Shown here: piece by piece, positions 16,401 to 23,976 of the stretch
Position numbering within the stretch: the first letter of the stretch is position 1
How the letters are laid out: the number at the start of each line of letters is the position of its first letter
NCBI GenBank assembly: GCA_023426265.1
Contig: JAFABA010000231.1
Span: 1-27,462, forward strand
DNA from: Bacillota bacterium
Lineage (GTDB): Bacteria > Bacillota > Clostridia > Christensenellales > CAG-138
Direction of reading: 5' to 3'
Length of the DNA: 27,462 bases
Made by a program: the position numbers and the translations under genes
The notes under the pieces: model-generated
What the model was told of the DNA's origin: nothing
Databases searched by the model: none
What the model saw: only the letters and a program-made list of their open reading frames with translations

Positions 16401-17802
16401 CGTAGATGGTGGCTCCCGGCCCCACGCCCTCAAAGGTAATATTCTGCGCGCGGCGTACGTCCAGCATACGGTTGGCGTTCAGGTTGGCGGGTATGCCGGA
16501 GCTATCCTCCGGATTGTCAACATCGCGCAATTTGTTGCCCACCTGACCGAGGAACCGCACAATAATCGGAACGGAAACTACGTCGTCCTTCAATTCCAAA
16601 TTGTCGTTTTGGAGGGGTATCCAATACTGCGCGTCGCCGCCCGGGCGGAAAATCCCGCCAAGGCCGGTGTAGTCGGTGCCGCCCAGCGTGGCCTTTACGG
16701 TATCCATCGTATCCTGTGTCACATACACAATAACCGCATTGTCCGGCACGGTGCCGTCGGCATTGTAGCCGCCTACCGTATCCCTGCTGGGGTCGTCAAA
16801 GACGCCGTCGCGGTCGTAGCTGTTGGGCGTTACCTGCACGACGTCGGCGCTGACGTCCACCTGCTGGTTGTAGCCAGTACCCGCGCTCCAGTTGGTACCG
16901 TGGGCGCCCGCCACCTTGATATCATAAGCCACGCCGCCCTTAAGCCCGAGGATATCGGCGCGGTTGCCGCGCACAAGCTCCCTGTCGACCAGCTTATACG
17001 CCGTATCCGCCGCGTCTGCCTGCTTGACGTACACATTATAGTTTTCGTACTCGCTGGGCTCCCACAACACATAGGCCGATTCGAACCACTCGCCGCCAGT
17101 GGATACGATTTTGGGGCCGGTCAGCCCGCCGCCGGCAGATATTTTAATGATGCGGATCGCAAAGAGCCGCACGTCTCCCGACCATGTGAAAGCCACCGTA
17201 GGCGTACCGCTGGTAAACGTATACGACACGGTAACGACAGGGTCGCTTGCTCCGTTAAGGCCGCTGCTTGCGGTTGCGAGCCCTGGCTCTTCAATTGTTC
17301 CAATTGACAGCGTTCTTGCATTACCGCCACTGCCTGTTTTGAAATCCGCCTCAACGCGGAACGAATCCGTATCGGTAACGGGGAGCGGCGCATTCGCCCG
17401 CAGCGTGCGGGTGGTGTTGGAAGCGCCGCCAAAAGTTATATATCCGCCGCCGACAGTAGAGCTGCCGGAGTTGCCGCTACTGGTTCCGAGCACAAAATCA
17501 AAGCCGTCCTGTTCGACGAAACCAACAGCCGTATCAAAGGCGTGCAGGTTTCTTACGTCGGTGTTCTTTGTCGGCGCGCCGTCGAAGTGCACCTCGTACC
17601 ATAATTCTTCATTTGCCCCGAGCGGCGCGGCCTGCACAGCGGCTACGCTGGAGGGGCTGCCCGTTTGGGTGGACGCAGCGTCGATTGGGCTGCCCAATGC
17701 GCCCGCATCGCCAAAGTCATCTTCCGCAAACGCCGTGACCCCCGTCGCAAACAGGCATACCATCGCCGCCAACAAAAAGCTAAGGTATCTTTTGAATAGC
17801 AT
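13423..17802 (-). CDS. Large wall-anchored pectate lyase (PL1) with multiple modules
   Basis: This 1459-residue secreted enzyme should cleave pectin-type polygalacturonate by beta-elimination at the cell surface. A signal peptide ends near TAFA (25). An FN3-like module lies at about 230-320. The PL1 beta-helix lies at about 325-710, with the calcium-site motif DGASDFTNGTTNFTASYN (535-552) and the catalytic-Arg motif RTPRVRFGQVDVYNN (590-604). Two FN3 modules follow (753-842, 843-942), then a concanavalin-like module (about 950-1205), an InlB B-repeat (1208-1276), a Gly/Ser linker and a C-terminal domain (1300-1415). It ends with sorting signal PPKTGG (1427-1432), a helix and KRRKA. AGGAGG precedes the ATG. 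It is transcribed alone. Confidence 0.93.
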   Translation of the reverse strand: MLFKRYLSFLLAAMVCLFATGVTAFAEDDFGDAGALGSPIDAASTQTGSPSSVAAVQAAPLGANEELWYEVHFDGAPTKNTDVRNLHAFDTAVGFVEQDGFDFVLGTSSGNSGSSTVGGGYITFGGASNTTRTLRANAPLPVTDTDSFRVEADFKTGSGGNARTLSIGTIEEPGLATASSGLNGASDPVVTVSYTFTSGTPTVAFTWSGDVRLFAIRIIKISAGGGLTGPKIVSTGGEWFESAYVLWEPSEYENYNVYVKQADAADTAYKLVDRELVRGNRADILGLKGGVAYDIKVAGAHGTNWSAGTGYNQQVDVSADVVQVTPNSYDRDGVFDDPSRDTVGGYNADGTVPDNAVIVYVTQDTMDTVKATLGGTDYTGLGGIFRPGGDAQYWIPLQNDNLELKDDVVSVPIIVRFLGQVGNKLRDVDNPEDSSGIPANLNANRMLDVRRAQNITFEGVGPGATIYGWGIQLNLSRNIEVRNLLFDKPYEDAIAALASSANRGVSRYLWVHNNEFFPGQNQIPFGGDADKIAGDGASDFTNGTTNFTASYNIYHGTAKSMLMGSSTTESREGGFVGTVHHNWFNGSGSRTPRVRFGQVDVYNNYYQNVSEYGIGGAFKSNILAEGNYFENTKNPMIISGQGHALETYTGTAPVGGTGGDKLSNEGAGTIKLGVEANVMDSATAATYDPDYDSGAVAKAPQAVSPDGVVIDDTPWVFKDWDHGGHTVTTAEEAQTDVRAYAGTMEPDRSVIAPAPRNFNVGVLSDDTFLMTWIAEMQAVSYEIEWDQGSGAWEAITSLDTAITSFETTEQTAEEGKTYTFRIRSVNDGGKSPWAEAVVDYTVPATPAGLVVTPVLKGFALTWTADPKVASYRVEFYKNSETAPELTEVVVGAVTFTTNALSGDYTGAYTGRSTDTYRIEVYALNGNLASRIPATETGQTLIPPIHRDGIGKTLWQEDFESKTPGLIRGAEAGQWNFTVSSTFGSDKYPVGNIYTASDLPVEESPLSMVDADYVEFAHMPADPPGSRAPTALNGTTAAAGVGLRLIDRSNAAAAAGSYTNAAAIRFAYKLPEELTTGRVIVSLDFALYTDTTGNSARPIVLADAQGKEIFNVRKDNGSAPGAIKPYGPVSATWSHADIVIDLDAKKYDFYFNGTQTVAGAPYMNDEATGLGMIGGLTIQGQQSGNSGSQVSQVYDNLTVRIEGADPGAETFSVSFVSNGGSAVTAQTVTAGMAATQPANPTREGYTFAGWYSDSGLTAAYDFKTPVTTHITLYAKWTPNGNNGGGSSGGGTAYKPGMLTEGDEDIKVTVSGDRIGVGAQLIITPINPNTTGRNAFSLAVEDARDGGQLIGCYEVRLRGGYRPPLTLTFDVGPEYNGQVITILHYVGKKVETYTVTVRHGEATIEVDSLSPFALILAGITVPDDIVVDPPKTGGRETLTGFTLLGIAALCTFYSTMKRRKA

Positions 17803-18075
17803 ACTTTTTACCTCCTGTTAATTCTTCACTTTCGTTTTTTCTTTACGACGGCTGCCGCCCGATGCCGGCAAACTGACGCGGTCCTGTGGTTTATCGAAAA
17901 GGCAATGCAACGGGTCTGTTGTGTGAATGTGAACGAAGCTGTAATATGTGTTGTGCGAAGTGCAAATTGAGCGTAAGAAAATGTATGTGCCCTTACACGC
18001 CGAATGGTCGAGCCTTAACGCCTTCGGGACGCAAAGCGCAGAGCCTTAGTAAAAATTTTAAATGCTTGTTGCCAT

Positions 18076-18084
18076 ATTATAACA
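18076..18084 (-). promoter_or_regulatory. Candidate extended -10 promoter for the lyase
   Basis: On the - strand the sequence reads TGTTATAAT, a perfect -10 hexamer with the TGn extension. The -35 position (ATAGGA at 17-base spacing) is poor, as is usual for extended -10 promoters. It would give a leader of roughly 265 bases. Confidence 0.4.
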
Positions 18085-18216
18085 TTCCAAGAAGCGGATC
18101 CTATGCATTTTTCGGTCTTATTTAGGCCTTATCTGGGTACATTTCATTCTTATTATGGACCAGGGCACTGCCTGAATTTAGAATGGCAGAATCCCTGAAA
18201 AGCCCAGAAATACAGG

Positions 18217-18246
18217 CAAAAATACCCGCCTCATTACGAAGCGGGT
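18217..18246 (-). terminator. Terminator after the transaldolase-family gene
   Basis: ACCCGC pairs with GCGGGT, extended by two more pairs past a mismatch. On the - strand it is followed by ATTTTTG. It lies about 120 bases after the stop codon. A further inverted repeat, TCCTGAC/GTCAGGA (18308-18332), sits between them. Confidence 0.7.
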
Positions 18247-18367
18247 CATTGTACCACCTATTGTTGATGATGTGTGAGGTCCTCTACTTCGATACCATCG
18301 GTGTAAATCCTGACCAACGCCGAAAGTCAGGACTTGCGCCGATTAGGCCCAAGCCCCAACGTAATTC

Positions 18368-19429
18368 TTACCTGACCTCGAGCACGCATGCCTTCCGGTG
18401 CCCGGCGATAAACATCAGTGCATTCCTCCATGCGTTTTCAAACGTCCTCCTGAAAAGCACGACAGGGCCGAAGTCCTCGTATTCATGCGGCTCTATCCCG
18501 TGAATAAAGTATGCCTTCCGGTAGTCCCTCAGCTTTTCAAGCAGCACATCGTCAACAGAAGCAGGCGTGGGCTGCAAAAATCGGCTGACAACAGGCGCGT
18601 TCTGCTCAAGCAGGACGTCCGCGGTCCCCTTCCAGTTGATCGTAATGCTTGCGTCGGCACCCACCATCTCGGTAAAGTGATGCAACCCTCTTGCGCCGCC
18701 TCCAATGAAGCCACAGGGATAATTGCGCTCCTTCACAAGCGCATGCACCTTTTTCGCAATGCTGATCCCTGCCTGCCAAAGGGCGTCACGGCCGATATCC
18801 ACATTGTGTTCCTGCACGTATTTTTGCAGGTATTCGTCATAGATGCCGGTGATCAGGCTGAAGTACAGCGGCGAGGGGGATCGCAGACCTTTTATCGCAT
18901 TCGTATAGGTCTCGCACACATCCAGCACCTGGCGTACCGTCATGCATTCCGTGGCGTTGATGGGTATGCCCTCGGCCGCCAGGATCTCTATGGCCTTGAG
19001 GCCTTCTTCCGTAACCGGGATCTTCGCCATAATGTTGGGGCCTGCCTTATGATGATAGCGCGCAAACTCCACAATCGAGTCCTGATCTTCGTGGAACGGG
19101 TCCCCCTGTATGCTGACATAGCCTTGTTTTCCCCGGGTCTGTTCATAGAGAGGCATGAACCTCTTTGCAATATCCTCCACCAGCGCGCATTGCAGCTTGA
19201 CAAGCGTCTTGTTGTCATCGGGCTCCGTTTTCTGAATCTCATCCAGAAGGCCCGTCACATACGGAAGCTCCTCCGCCATCGAAAGCAGCTTCCACGTATA
19301 TGCAGGGTTCTGCGTGCAGCCCACCGCACCCGCCTCCAGTGCATATTCGGCCTCCGCCCGGGTCACGTTGTTGATCCAGAATCGGGTCGGCGTCGCCCTC
19401 TGTACGCGGTGGAAATAGGAGCCATCCAT
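18368..19429 (-). CDS. Transaldolase-family protein
   Basis: The 353-residue product has the class I aldolase TIM barrel of transaldolases. Key features are TQNPAYTWK (39-47) near the start, GYVSIQGDP (103-111), the Schiff-base lysine in MAKIPVTEEG (Lys136), and INATECMTVRQ (158-168) on the following strand. It is longer than the 210-220 residue fructose-6-phosphate-aldolase type and close in size to classical transaldolases. AAGGAGGG precedes the ATG. It lies 39 bases after alanine dehydrogenase on the same strand and is probably co-transcribed. It may handle a sugar phosphate or keto product of the pathway encoded upstream. The true substrate is unknown, and divergent members of this family need not be pentose-phosphate enzymes. 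Confidence 0.85.
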   Translation of the reverse strand: MDGSYFHRVQRATPTRFWINNVTRAEAEYALEAGAVGCTQNPAYTWKLLSMAEELPYVTGLLDEIQKTEPDDNKTLVKLQCALVEDIAKRFMPLYEQTRGKQGYVSIQGDPFHEDQDSIVEFARYHHKAGPNIMAKIPVTEEGLKAIEILAAEGIPINATECMTVRQVLDVCETYTNAIKGLRSPSPLYFSLITGIYDEYLQKYVQEHNVDIGRDALWQAGISIAKKVHALVKERNYPCGFIGGGARGLHHFTEMVGADASITINWKGTADVLLEQNAPVVSRFLQPTPASVDDVLLEKLRDYRKAYFIHGIEPHEYEDFGPVVLFRRTFENAWRNALMFIAGHRKACVLEVR

Positions 19430-19468
19430 AATATATCCCTCCTTGTTTGATATAGAATAGCTTTCGAC

Positions 19469-20581
19469 CTATAGGACGGAAGCCGTATCTGTAAATTCCA
19501 AGCCAAACGCATCCGCGACGCCCTTATATGTGCATTTGCCGCCATACGTATTGATCGCGTTGAGAATGCCGCGGTCCTTCCTTGCTGCTTCTTCCAGGCC
19601 CAGGTCCGCGATTTTGAGCCCATAGGCAAGCGTCGCATTCGTAAGCGCGATCGTCGAGGTATGAGGCACCGCGCCCGGCATATTGGCCACGCAGTAATGC
19701 ACCACGTCGTCCACAATAAACGTAGGTGCGTCATGCGTCGTGGGATGGGTCGTCTCCACACAGCCGCCCTGGTCCACCGCCACATCCACAATGACCGCAC
19801 CGGGCTTTATGCCTTTGAGCATATGGCGCTTAATGAGCTTGGGCGCGCTGGCTCCCGGGATCAGCACGGCCCCGATGATAAGGTCTGCGTCCGAAAGCTC
19901 CCGCATCAGGGTAGAGGTTGTGGAATACAGGGTTTTAAGCTTGCCGTCAAACATGTTGTCAAGCTCGGTCAGACGGTCGAGATTGACGTCCAGTATCGTT
20001 ACGTCCGCGCCCAATCCCAGCGCCATCCTGCAGGCGTTCATGCCGACGATCCCGCCGCCGAGTACAACGACCTTTGCCTTGCGCACGCCCGGTACGCCGG
20101 AAATCAGCACGCCGCAGCCGCCAAACGGCTTTTCCATGCACCTGGCGCCTTCGATCACGCTCAAGCGCCCCGCAATCTCACTCATGGGCTTCAACAGCGG
20201 CAGGCCGCCGTGCTGGCCGGTCAGCGTTTCGTAGGCGACGCCCTTGCATCCGCGCACCAAAAGCGCCTCGGTCAGCGCCCTGTCCGCCGCCAGATGCAGA
20301 TAGGTATAGATGATTTGGTCCTTTCGCATATGTGCATATTCCTGTTCAAGCGGCTCCTTGACCTTAACGATCATATCGCTGACGGCCCAACCCTCGGCCG
20401 CGCTTTGAAGCACCTGCGCGCCGCTCGCGGCATATGCTTCGTCCGAGAAGCCGGAGCCAAGCCCCGCGCCCGCTTCAATAAACACCCTGTGACCATGTGC
20501 GCAGTATTCTCTTGCGTTATCCGGCGTCATCCCGACGCGGGACTCATTGTTTTTGATTTCCTTTACGCAGCCGACCTTCAT
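19469..20581 (-). CDS. ald: Alanine dehydrogenase
   Basis: This NAD-dependent enzyme interconverts L-alanine and pyruvate plus ammonia in the cytoplasm. The 370-residue length and the catalytic and binding residues match the family at their usual positions: Arg15 (ESRVGMTP), Lys75 (VKVKEP), His96 (YLHLAAD) and Asp270 (VDVAVDQGG). The nucleotide-binding glycine motif is VVLGGGIVG (172-180). AGAGGTG precedes the ATG. It lies downstream of the LacI-type regulator and a short leader ORF, and upstream of the transaldolase-family gene. It may recycle pyruvate or NADH and assimilate ammonia during use of the imported substrate. The function call is firm; the pathway link is inferred. Confidence 0.96.
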   Translation of the reverse strand: MKVGCVKEIKNNESRVGMTPDNAREYCAHGHRVFIEAGAGLGSGFSDEAYAASGAQVLQSAAEGWAVSDMIVKVKEPLEQEYAHMRKDQIIYTYLHLAADRALTEALLVRGCKGVAYETLTGQHGGLPLLKPMSEIAGRLSVIEGARCMEKPFGGCGVLISGVPGVRKAKVVVLGGGIVGMNACRMALGLGADVTILDVNLDRLTELDNMFDGKLKTLYSTTSTLMRELSDADLIIGAVLIPGASAPKLIKRHMLKGIKPGAVIVDVAVDQGGCVETTHPTTHDAPTFIVDDVVHYCVANMPGAVPHTSTIALTNATLAYGLKIADLGLEEAARKDRGILNAINTYGGKCTYKGVADAFGLEFTDTASVL

Positions 20582-20596
20582 TGATAAGCACCTCTT

Positions 20597-20644
20597 TTAT
20601 TTAGATTTTGGGGATACATTTTTTGAGGCATGAAAATAAAGCAT
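20597..20644 (-). CDS. Short leader ORF upstream of alanine dehydrogenase
   Basis: A 15-codon ORF (MLYFHASKNVSPKSK) begins at ATG 20642-20644 with an ideal AAAGGAGG site nine bases upstream. Its stop is 15 bases before the alanine dehydrogenase ATG, next to that gene's own AGAGGTG site. The site is stronger than that of the main gene. It could be a translated leader that controls access to the next site, or simply an upstream ORF. The peptide has no run of one amino acid that would point to classical attenuation. Confidence 0.45.
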   Translation of the reverse strand: MLYFHASKNVSPKSK

Positions 20645-20767
20645 AATGATCATCCTCCTTTAGATGGCAACGGCACGGACGCCTGCATTAAGCCTGTGAT
20701 GTTCTATATCCGATTGTTGATCGTGTTTCGTTTTTTTGCTTCCGAGGCTTTTAAAAACGCCTCTTAT

Positions 20768-21805
20768 CTACTTTAAGCCGCTTATATCCTTTACACTTTC
20801 ACGCCACCTTAGCTCCATCTTCATGAAACAGCTTTCAGGATAATTGCCATCCATCATCTCCAGCAGCATGTCGATCGCTTTTTCCGCCAACAAATGAGAG
20901 TCCAGCCCTAAGGCCGTCAAGCGGGGCTGCAGCAAGGTTGCAATGGTAGAATCACTGGAACAGACAATGGAAACATCCTCCGGTATGTTTTTCCCCATGC
21001 CCTGCAGGCGCTGCAGGATGCTGCCCGCGACGATACTTTCGTCCACATAAATGGCCGTAGGCGACTCGTTAGCGTTCTTGCCGTCAAATAACCGCTGCAC
21101 GCTATTGACGATCTGCTCCATCGTATCGGGCTCCACGCAGATATATTTCTGCAGGACCGGAAGGCCGTTTTCCTCAAACGCCCTGACATATCCATCAAAA
21201 CGATGGTTGGATGTGCCCCATATGCTGGGATAGAACAGGTTGGGCGCAAACGCAATTCTGGTATGGCCAAGCTTAATCAGAATATCGATCAGCTGCTTGA
21301 CGCCATTGCGGTAATCCGGCGCAAGGTAACGTACGCGTTCGTCCAGTCCATGGTAATCGCGGGTTGTATACAGCAGCACCGGTATCCCGGCCATGACCAG
21401 CCGATTGATCTGCTTTTCTGTCAAAGAGCTGTTCGCAACATAGATCGCGTCGAATTTCCTGCTGATGAGCGTATCGATATAGGATTCCTTGGTAAGCAGG
21501 TCCTCACCCCTCATAATGGTCATCAAGGAAACCGTATAGCCCTTTTCATACGCCAAGCCTTCCATATTAAATAGAAGATCATTGAACATATCATTGAGCG
21601 CGCTGCCCCGCAATACCGCTATTTGATATGTTTTGTTCTGCTTGAGGCTGCGCGCCGTCTGGTTTGGGATGTATTTGAGTTCCTGTACGGCTTTGAGCAC
21701 CGCTTCACGTTTTTCAGCGCTTACATAATTGGAATCGTTTAAAACGTAGGATACCACCGCCGGCGATACCTTCGCCAATCGCGCAACATCGTTTCTTGTC
21801 ACCAT
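20768..21805 (-). CDS. LacI/GalR-family transcriptional regulator
   Basis: The 345-residue protein starts with a LacI helix-turn-helix (NDVARLAKVSPAVVSYVLND, residues 4-23) and hinge (PNQTARSLKQ). A periplasmic-binding-protein-like effector domain follows, for example YQIAVLRGSALNDMFNDLLFNME, YVDESIVAGSILQRLQGMG, and ALGLDSHLLAEKAIDMLLEMM near the end. Such proteins usually repress nearby sugar-use genes until a sugar or sugar phosphate binds. AAGGGG lies 11 bases before the ATG. Its position in the middle of the locus, on the same strand as the importer and enzymes, makes it their probable regulator. I could not identify a clear palindromic operator. Confidence 0.93.
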   Translation of the reverse strand: MVTRNDVARLAKVSPAVVSYVLNDSNYVSAEKREAVLKAVQELKYIPNQTARSLKQNKTYQIAVLRGSALNDMFNDLLFNMEGLAYEKGYTVSLMTIMRGEDLLTKESYIDTLISRKFDAIYVANSSLTEKQINRLVMAGIPVLLYTTRDYHGLDERVRYLAPDYRNGVKQLIDILIKLGHTRIAFAPNLFYPSIWGTSNHRFDGYVRAFEENGLPVLQKYICVEPDTMEQIVNSVQRLFDGKNANESPTAIYVDESIVAGSILQRLQGMGKNIPEDVSIVCSSDSTIATLLQPRLTALGLDSHLLAEKAIDMLLEMMDGNYPESCFMKMELRWRESVKDISGLK

Positions 21806-21911
21806 TGTTCAACAGTCCCCTTTGTCTGTAAACATCTGTAATATAGGCATCATATCAAATGCACAGCAGCAACGTAAAGCACCATTTTCCGCTTTATCCC
21901 TCTCGGGTTCC

Positions 21912-22958
21912 TCAATGATCAGTAAGAAAGTATCGTGCCACTTCGCCCTTTGCATGATTGCTGGCGTACAGAGCCGGACCACTGTCTTCCTGATGCATCA
22001 CGATGTTGGACGCACCCACATCCAAATCCACATACACTTCCTCCAATGAAAGACCGCCATCCCTTTCAGGAATCGCTTTATACAGCACGGTTTCTTTCTT
22101 GTTGCCACGGCTGCAAGCGACAATGTACACATCATCTTCTATTTTGCCGCACCAAACGGCATGACCAAAATTCATGGGACGTTCCGCCACGCAAGCCCAT
22201 CCTCCTTCATGCTGCCGAAAAACTTCCAGCCGGTCCCCGTGAAAGGGGCATATCGCTATCATTTCTTCACTGCCATCACCGTCAACATCATAAAAGCAAA
22301 TGTCGCTGACACCGCCGGGCATGAGCTTTGTGATTACGCTCAGGCTCTCATTAAGCATGATCTCAAACACGCCCTCTTCTCCGGCAATAATGACAGATCT
22401 GCCCTGCGCTTTGGGGCGATCGAACATGCCATGGTTTTTATGGATGCCATCCAGCAATACACAGTGCGGCGCGTTGCCGTCAGGCGCTGCCTGCAAGTCT
22501 ACCAAATAGACGCTGCCGGAGGAGGACCAATCGTCTAAAAAGTCTTTTTTCGCGCAGAGCGTGGAGGCGACGACCTTGCGCCGCCCCGGGCTGCCCGCCA
22601 GACTGATGCGATGCAAAAATGGCAGATTGAGTACCGGCTGCACCCGCGCCTGCAGCACAGGCTCACCGTTTGGCTGGATATTGACTTTGACGAGCTGGGC
22701 CCCCTCGGATTGAAAGATAGGGTAAAAGCCTTGTATTGCTAAAAAGGCGCCCTGCTCCTCCGGAATCGGCACAATGTTCATGACGCCGCCCGAAAGTCCC
22801 TCCACAAATGTCCTTTCTTTGGTTTGACAGTCAATCATCACGATCTTTCCCTGACGCTCCTCCGACGCCGCAATGCAAAACGCCCTTCCATGGATCCGAA
22901 TGATATTGATTGCGTAACACATCGGCAGCTCGGCCAGCACTTCTTTGATGATCTTCAT
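21912..22958 (-). CDS. Cytoplasmic propeller-like (VCBS/FG-GAP-like) protein, unknown function
   Basis: I do not recognise this 348-residue protein. It is built of short beta-rich repeats, among them GKIVMIDCQTKERTF, GSVYLVDLQAAPDG and SVIIAGEEGVFEIML. It carries one calcium-loop-like DVDGDGSEEM (224-233) of the kind seen in VCBS and FG-GAP propellers. No signal peptide or membrane helix is visible, whereas most such propellers are exported. The ATG at 22956-22958 has GGAGG eight bases upstream and is preferred over the in-frame TTG at 22973, which overlaps that site. It lies between the TIM barrel enzyme and the LacI gene and is probably in the same operon. A role as a lyase, epimerase or scaffold is possible but not shown. 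Confidence 0.65.
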   Translation of the reverse strand: MKIIKEVLAELPMCYAINIIRIHGRAFCIAASEERQGKIVMIDCQTKERTFVEGLSGGVMNIVPIPEEQGAFLAIQGFYPIFQSEGAQLVKVNIQPNGEPVLQARVQPVLNLPFLHRISLAGSPGRRKVVASTLCAKKDFLDDWSSSGSVYLVDLQAAPDGNAPHCVLLDGIHKNHGMFDRPKAQGRSVIIAGEEGVFEIMLNESLSVITKLMPGGVSDICFYDVDGDGSEEMIAICPFHGDRLEVFRQHEGGWACVAERPMNFGHAVWCGKIEDDVYIVACSRGNKKETVLYKAIPERDGGLSLEEVYVDLDVGASNIVMHQEDSGPALYASNHAKGEVARYFLTDH

Positions 22959-23025
22959 CGGGGTTTCCTCCAAATAACATTACAATCGATATAACCGAAC
23001 CTCATGCTTCACCGATCGATGGAAT

Positions 23026-23952
23026 TCACTTCAGGCCCGCAAGCGTAAAGCACTTCTGCAGGAACAGCCTTGAGGTCTCTTCTTTATGCCACAGGTCGTC
23101 GCCGGGATGTCCCAGCACCTCCACGGACACATACGTGTTTTTTACGCCCGCGGGCTTGGGGAAGGAAGCCACCTTCGAAAGTATCTGCGCGCCCAGCTCG
23201 GGGGTAAGGAACCCTTCCGTTTTGAATTCAGGCGGCTCGCCAACATCCATATGAAGGTCGCCAAAGCACGGATGGGACCGGTCCAGAATGGCGTTGCACA
23301 AATGGAACTGCGCGATATAAGGCTCCGCGTACTCCAGCGAAAGCATAAGGTCGGTCTGCCCCAGGGCTTCATGCGCGCTGTCCCAATGGATATAGGTATT
23401 GGGGCACTGTTCATGGATAGGCGCAAACCATTCCATAGATTCTTTCATGGGGCCGATCAATTGTTTTTTGAACGCATAGCGGTCGAGCGGCTCCAGAGTG
23501 ATATTCATATTCATAGCTTTGACCGCATCGGCAATCTGTGAGAGCGACTCGGCAAGCGCTCGCTTCGCCTTTTTCCGCAAGGCGTCTCCCGGATCGTCCC
23601 CGCTGGGGATTCCCAGATTTGTACAGCCCATATCGGCTACAAGCTTTGCCAGCTCCAGTGTGTATTCCACCGTTTTACGCCGCTGCGTTTCGTCCAGGCT
23701 GCCCAGGTTCATGCCGTTTTCCTTCAGATAGGGGGTAGCGAAAACCGAAAGGTTGTAACCGTTCCGCTCAATAATATTGCGGACTGTCATCCGGTTGTAC
23801 TTGTCAAAAAAAACGCCCAGTTCGACGCCGCGGTAAAATCCGATGTCCACCGCACGCTTGAGGACATCAATCATCCGCCTTTCATCCTTGCGAAAGGGCA
23901 TGAAGATTTCCAGCAGGTGGCCGGAGGGGTACAGTGTCTGCATCTGTTTCAT
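23026..23952 (-). CDS. Sugar phosphate isomerase/epimerase-like TIM barrel enzyme
   Basis: The 308-residue product belongs to the xylose-isomerase-like/AP-endonuclease-2 fold. Likely metal ligands are Glu154 (ITLEPLDRY), Asp191 (IHWDSAHEAL), His217 (AQFHLCN) and Glu278 (YVSVEVLG), the spacing expected for this fold. A pattern of eight beta-alpha units fits the length. The start chosen is ATG 23950-23952, about nine bases after AAAGG; the ATG at 23961 directly abuts that site. The gene is 24 bases after the SDR dehydrogenase. Together they suggest an oxidation followed by an isomerisation or epimerisation, as in inositol or unusual-sugar breakdown. The substrate is not identifiable. Confidence 0.85.
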   Translation of the reverse strand: MKQMQTLYPSGHLLEIFMPFRKDERRMIDVLKRAVDIGFYRGVELGVFFDKYNRMTVRNIIERNGYNLSVFATPYLKENGMNLGSLDETQRRKTVEYTLELAKLVADMGCTNLGIPSGDDPGDALRKKAKRALAESLSQIADAVKAMNMNITLEPLDRYAFKKQLIGPMKESMEWFAPIHEQCPNTYIHWDSAHEALGQTDLMLSLEYAEPYIAQFHLCNAILDRSHPCFGDLHMDVGEPPEFKTEGFLTPELGAQILSKVASFPKPAGVKNTYVSVEVLGHPGDDLWHKEETSRLFLQKCFTLAGLK

Positions 23953-23976
23953 TTCTATCATCCTTTCTAAGTAGAG

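Larger units (their letters stand above)
17803..18367. other. 565-base intergenic region with long leader of the lyase
   Basis: No convincing gene lies here. On the - strand it holds the lyase ribosome binding site (AGGAGG at 17811-17816) and a candidate extended -10 promoter. If that promoter is used, the leader is about 265 bases. On the + strand, the stretch near 18000-18080 contains GGGACGCAAAGC and AGAGCCTTAG, which recall part of the cyclic-di-GMP-I riboswitch core. An imperfect hairpin (CAGGG, CTGCC pairing with GGCAG, CCCTG; 18161-18197) and a - strand terminator complete it. Confidence 0.55.

Noticed and set aside
17886..18125. A 79-codon + strand ORF with a Cys-rich stretch (CECERSCNMCCAKC) that looks like a small metal-binding or toxin-like peptide.
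   Set aside because: It starts at GTG with no ribosome binding site, lies over the leader of the pectate lyase, and its C-terminal part is not protein-like.
18398..20584. Long + strand ORFs opposite the transaldolase-family and alanine dehydrogenase genes.
   Set aside because: Both - strand genes show catalytic residues at expected positions; the + strand products are shadow frames.
20740..20767. GAGGC...GCCTC inverted repeat after the LacI gene as a terminator.
   Set aside because: The stem is only 5 bp with a 10-base loop, and no T-run follows on the - strand.
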